Part shown: in pieces, positions 14,554 through 15,573 of the stretch
Layout of the letters: the number at the start of each line of letters is the position of its first letter
Position numbering within the stretch: position 1 is the stretch's first letter
Assembly: GCA_002424495.1 (NCBI GenBank)
Contig: DIKH01000340.1
Coordinates: forward strand, 1-15,573
Source: Desulfobacteraceae bacterium UBA5623
GTDB taxonomy: Bacteria; Desulfobacterota; DSM-4660; Desulfatiglandales; Desulfatiglandaceae
Direction of reading: 5' to 3'
DNA length: 15,573 bases
The notes under the pieces: generated by a model
What the model was told of the DNA's origin: nothing
Databases searched by the model: none
Seen by the model: only the letters and a program-made list of their open reading frames with translations
Translations under genes and position numbers: made by a program

Positions 14554-14567
14554 ACACATTGAGATAT
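14554..14567. promoter_or_regulatory. Imperfect palindrome sharing CATTGAGAT with the site at 13842
   Basis: The nine bases CATTGAGAT (14557-14565) are identical to 13847-13855 in the other intergenic palindrome. Around them the coding strand reads ATATCTCA-A-TGTGTTAT, an imperfect 8-1-8 inverted repeat with six of eight matches. It is centred about 31 bases upstream of the 50-residue rubredoxin-like gene. It could be a weaker copy of the same operator. The AT-rich setting makes chance similarity possible. Confidence 0.25.
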
Positions 14568-14581
14568 TTATCAACTTTTTC

Positions 14582-14965
14582 TCAGGCCTTCCATAGGCCA
14601 TGTATGTTGCAATATTCCCGTACGGTGACCTGCGCATCATCAATCTTAAATTCCGCCTCAGGCGCCTGGCCGGGGTTTAAAAACTGGCGATAGGCCTTGC
14701 CGTCCGAGATGATCTCGATCCACTCGATATAATGTTTTTCCTCCATCGGGTGGGCGACCTCACCAACCTTTACCTTGTATCCGCCCGCGGTCTTCTGGAC
14801 TGCAGGGACGTGTTTTTCCTTTGCAGCATCCACGGTGTTTTCCCTGAATAGCCTCATAGGGGAACCGCAGCATTTCAGGTCCATGGCGCCGACGTGCAGC
14901 ACCTCAACGATGTTTCCGCAAATTTCACATTTGTAGATCTGCAATCTTTCAGTTTTTTCACTCAT
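14582..14965 (-). CDS. dfx: Desulfoferrodoxin, two-iron superoxide reductase
   Basis: A 127-residue 2Fe-superoxide reductase that turns superoxide into H2O2 without making O2, using electrons from rubredoxin. The N-terminal desulforedoxin domain has CEIC (C13, C16) and CC (C32, C33) for centre I. The catalytic centre II ligands are H52 (within EKH, which includes the conserved E50 and K51), H72, H78, C119 and H122 in CNIHGLW. Length and all ligands match the Desulfovibrio enzyme. The ATG at 14965 is preceded by GAGGAGG. It lies 41 bases after rubrerythrin. No signal peptide is present, so it acts in the cytoplasm, in contrast to the predicted exported Ni-SOD in this window. Confidence 0.97.
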   Translation of the reverse strand: MSEKTERLQIYKCEICGNIVEVLHVGAMDLKCCGSPMRLFRENTVDAAKEKHVPAVQKTAGGYKVKVGEVAHPMEEKHYIEWIEIISDGKAYRQFLNPGQAPEAEFKIDDAQVTVREYCNIHGLWKA

Positions 14966-15006
14966 GATAAATCCTCCTCTCTTGTTTGTTGATTAAAAAT
15001 TAATAA

Positions 15007-15561
15007 TTAATAATTTTCTCCAAGCAATTCGAAGTGGTCCCTTTCATGTGCGCAGGCAGGGCATTCGTCAGGTGCCTCTTTTCCCGTGTGCAGATATCCG
15101 CAGTTTCTGCATCGCCATACCGCATCCGCATCCCTTTTAAAGACCCTTCCGGCCTTAATATTCGCGGCAAGTGTGTTGTATCTCTTTTCGTGCTGTTTTT
15201 CAGCCACTGCAATGGCCAGAAAAATATCCGCGATATCACTAAAGCCCTCTTCCCTGGCGACCTTTGCAAAGCCGGGGTACATCTGGGTATGCTCGTAGTT
15301 TTCTCCTGCCGCGGCCTCTTTGAGATTTTCGAGTGTGCTGCCGATGACCCCCGCGGGAAAGCTGGCGGTGATTTCCACCTCGCCCCCTTGCAGTAACTTA
15401 AAAAGTCTTTTTGCATGTTCCTTTTCCTGGTTGGCGGTTTCCTCGAATATGGCCTGCATCTGCACATATCCGTCCTTTTTTGCCTGGCTTGCAAAATAGG
15501 TATAACGATTTCGGGCCTGTGCTTCCCCTGCAAAGGCCGTCAAAATGTTTCGCTCTGTCAT
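15007..15561 (-). CDS. rbr: Rubrerythrin
   Basis: A 184-residue non-haem peroxidase that reduces H2O2 with electrons from rubredoxin. The diiron domain has E13-x6-Y20 (GEAQARNRY), E46-x2-H49 (EKEH), a Glu in the GENYEH segment (about 87-90) and E121-x2-H124 (EKQH). The C-terminal rubredoxin domain has CRNC (151, 154) and CPAC (167, 170) with the shortened loop usual for rubrerythrin. It removes the peroxide that superoxide reductase makes, which fits its place 41 bases before dfx. The ATG at 15561 follows an AAAGG site; only 12 bases upstream are in the window, so promoter and any earlier genes are unseen. An AT-rich tract spans its stop codon and the following bases. Confidence 0.97.
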   Translation of the reverse strand: MTERNILTAFAGEAQARNRYTYFASQAKKDGYVQMQAIFEETANQEKEHAKRLFKLLQGGEVEITASFPAGVIGSTLENLKEAAAGENYEHTQMYPGFAKVAREEGFSDIADIFLAIAVAEKQHEKRYNTLAANIKAGRVFKRDADAVWRCRNCGYLHTGKEAPDECPACAHERDHFELLGENY

Positions 15562-15573
15562 GCTGCCTTTTAG

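Noticed and set aside
14991..15017. AT-rich repeated TTAATAA tract after rubrerythrin as a possible terminator or repeat
   Set aside because: It has no GC-rich stem and overlaps the stop codon. It is too simple to assign a function.
15000..15533. 177-residue minus-strand frame overlapping rubrerythrin
   Set aside because: It is another frame of the rubrerythrin gene, basic and without domain signals. Rubrerythrin has complete ligands.

Overview
The window looks like a chromosomal segment from an anaerobic, probably Gram-negative bacterium. The best fit is a sulfate-reducing or syntrophic member of the Desulfobacterota (former Deltaproteobacteria) or a close relative. The grounds are the gene content: rubrerythrin, a two-iron-centre desulfoferrodoxin, rubredoxins, an FprA/ROO flavodiiron protein, a HEAT-like protein resembling the family I remember as DVU0298, and a ferredoxin-thioredoxin-reductase catalytic subunit. 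No 16S or other marker gene is present, so the taxonomy is inference.

Every gene I can support (23) lies on the minus strand. Transcription runs from the right end (15561) to the left end (27), with short gaps or small overlaps throughout. No stretch of more than about 130 bases lacks a gene, and I see no RNA genes, insertion sequences or CRISPR arrays. In transcription order there are five blocks. (1) 15561-12510, oxygen and superoxide defence by small iron proteins: rubrerythrin, desulfoferrodoxin, a 50-residue rubredoxin-like protein, a ferritin-like diiron protein, a flavodoxin, a small Cys-rich protein, two tandem rubredoxins and a second small Cys-rich protein. (2) 12513-10209: a soluble PAS histidine kinase overlapping an FprA-type flavodiiron oxygen/NO reductase. 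(3) 10152-6584: an Hsp20 chaperone, a large Lon-like ATP-dependent protease, and a nickel superoxide dismutase with an apparent export signal. (4) 6562-3662: a Cys-rich small protein, the HEAT-like protein, and a two-gene SufC-SufB iron-sulfur assembly pair. (5) 3535-27: glutaredoxin, ferredoxin-thioredoxin-reductase-type catalytic subunit, a CDF metal exporter, a ZIP metal transporter and an NAD(P)H-rubredoxin-reductase-type flavoprotein.

The genes form a coherent circuit. The flavoprotein can pass NAD(P)H electrons to rubredoxins. Rubredoxins feed superoxide reductase, rubrerythrin and FprA, which reduce superoxide, peroxide and oxygen (or NO). The exported Ni-SOD would handle superoxide outside the cytoplasm, while desulfoferrodoxin handles it inside. 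Suf proteins, Hsp20, Lon and the glutaredoxin/FTR pair would repair or replace damaged Fe-S clusters, proteins and thiols. CDF and ZIP adjust transition metals. The most unusual points are the predicted signal-peptide-matured Ni-SOD beside a superoxide reductase, the paired long and shortened rubredoxins, the split rubrerythrin-like arrangement, and the variant FTR signature.
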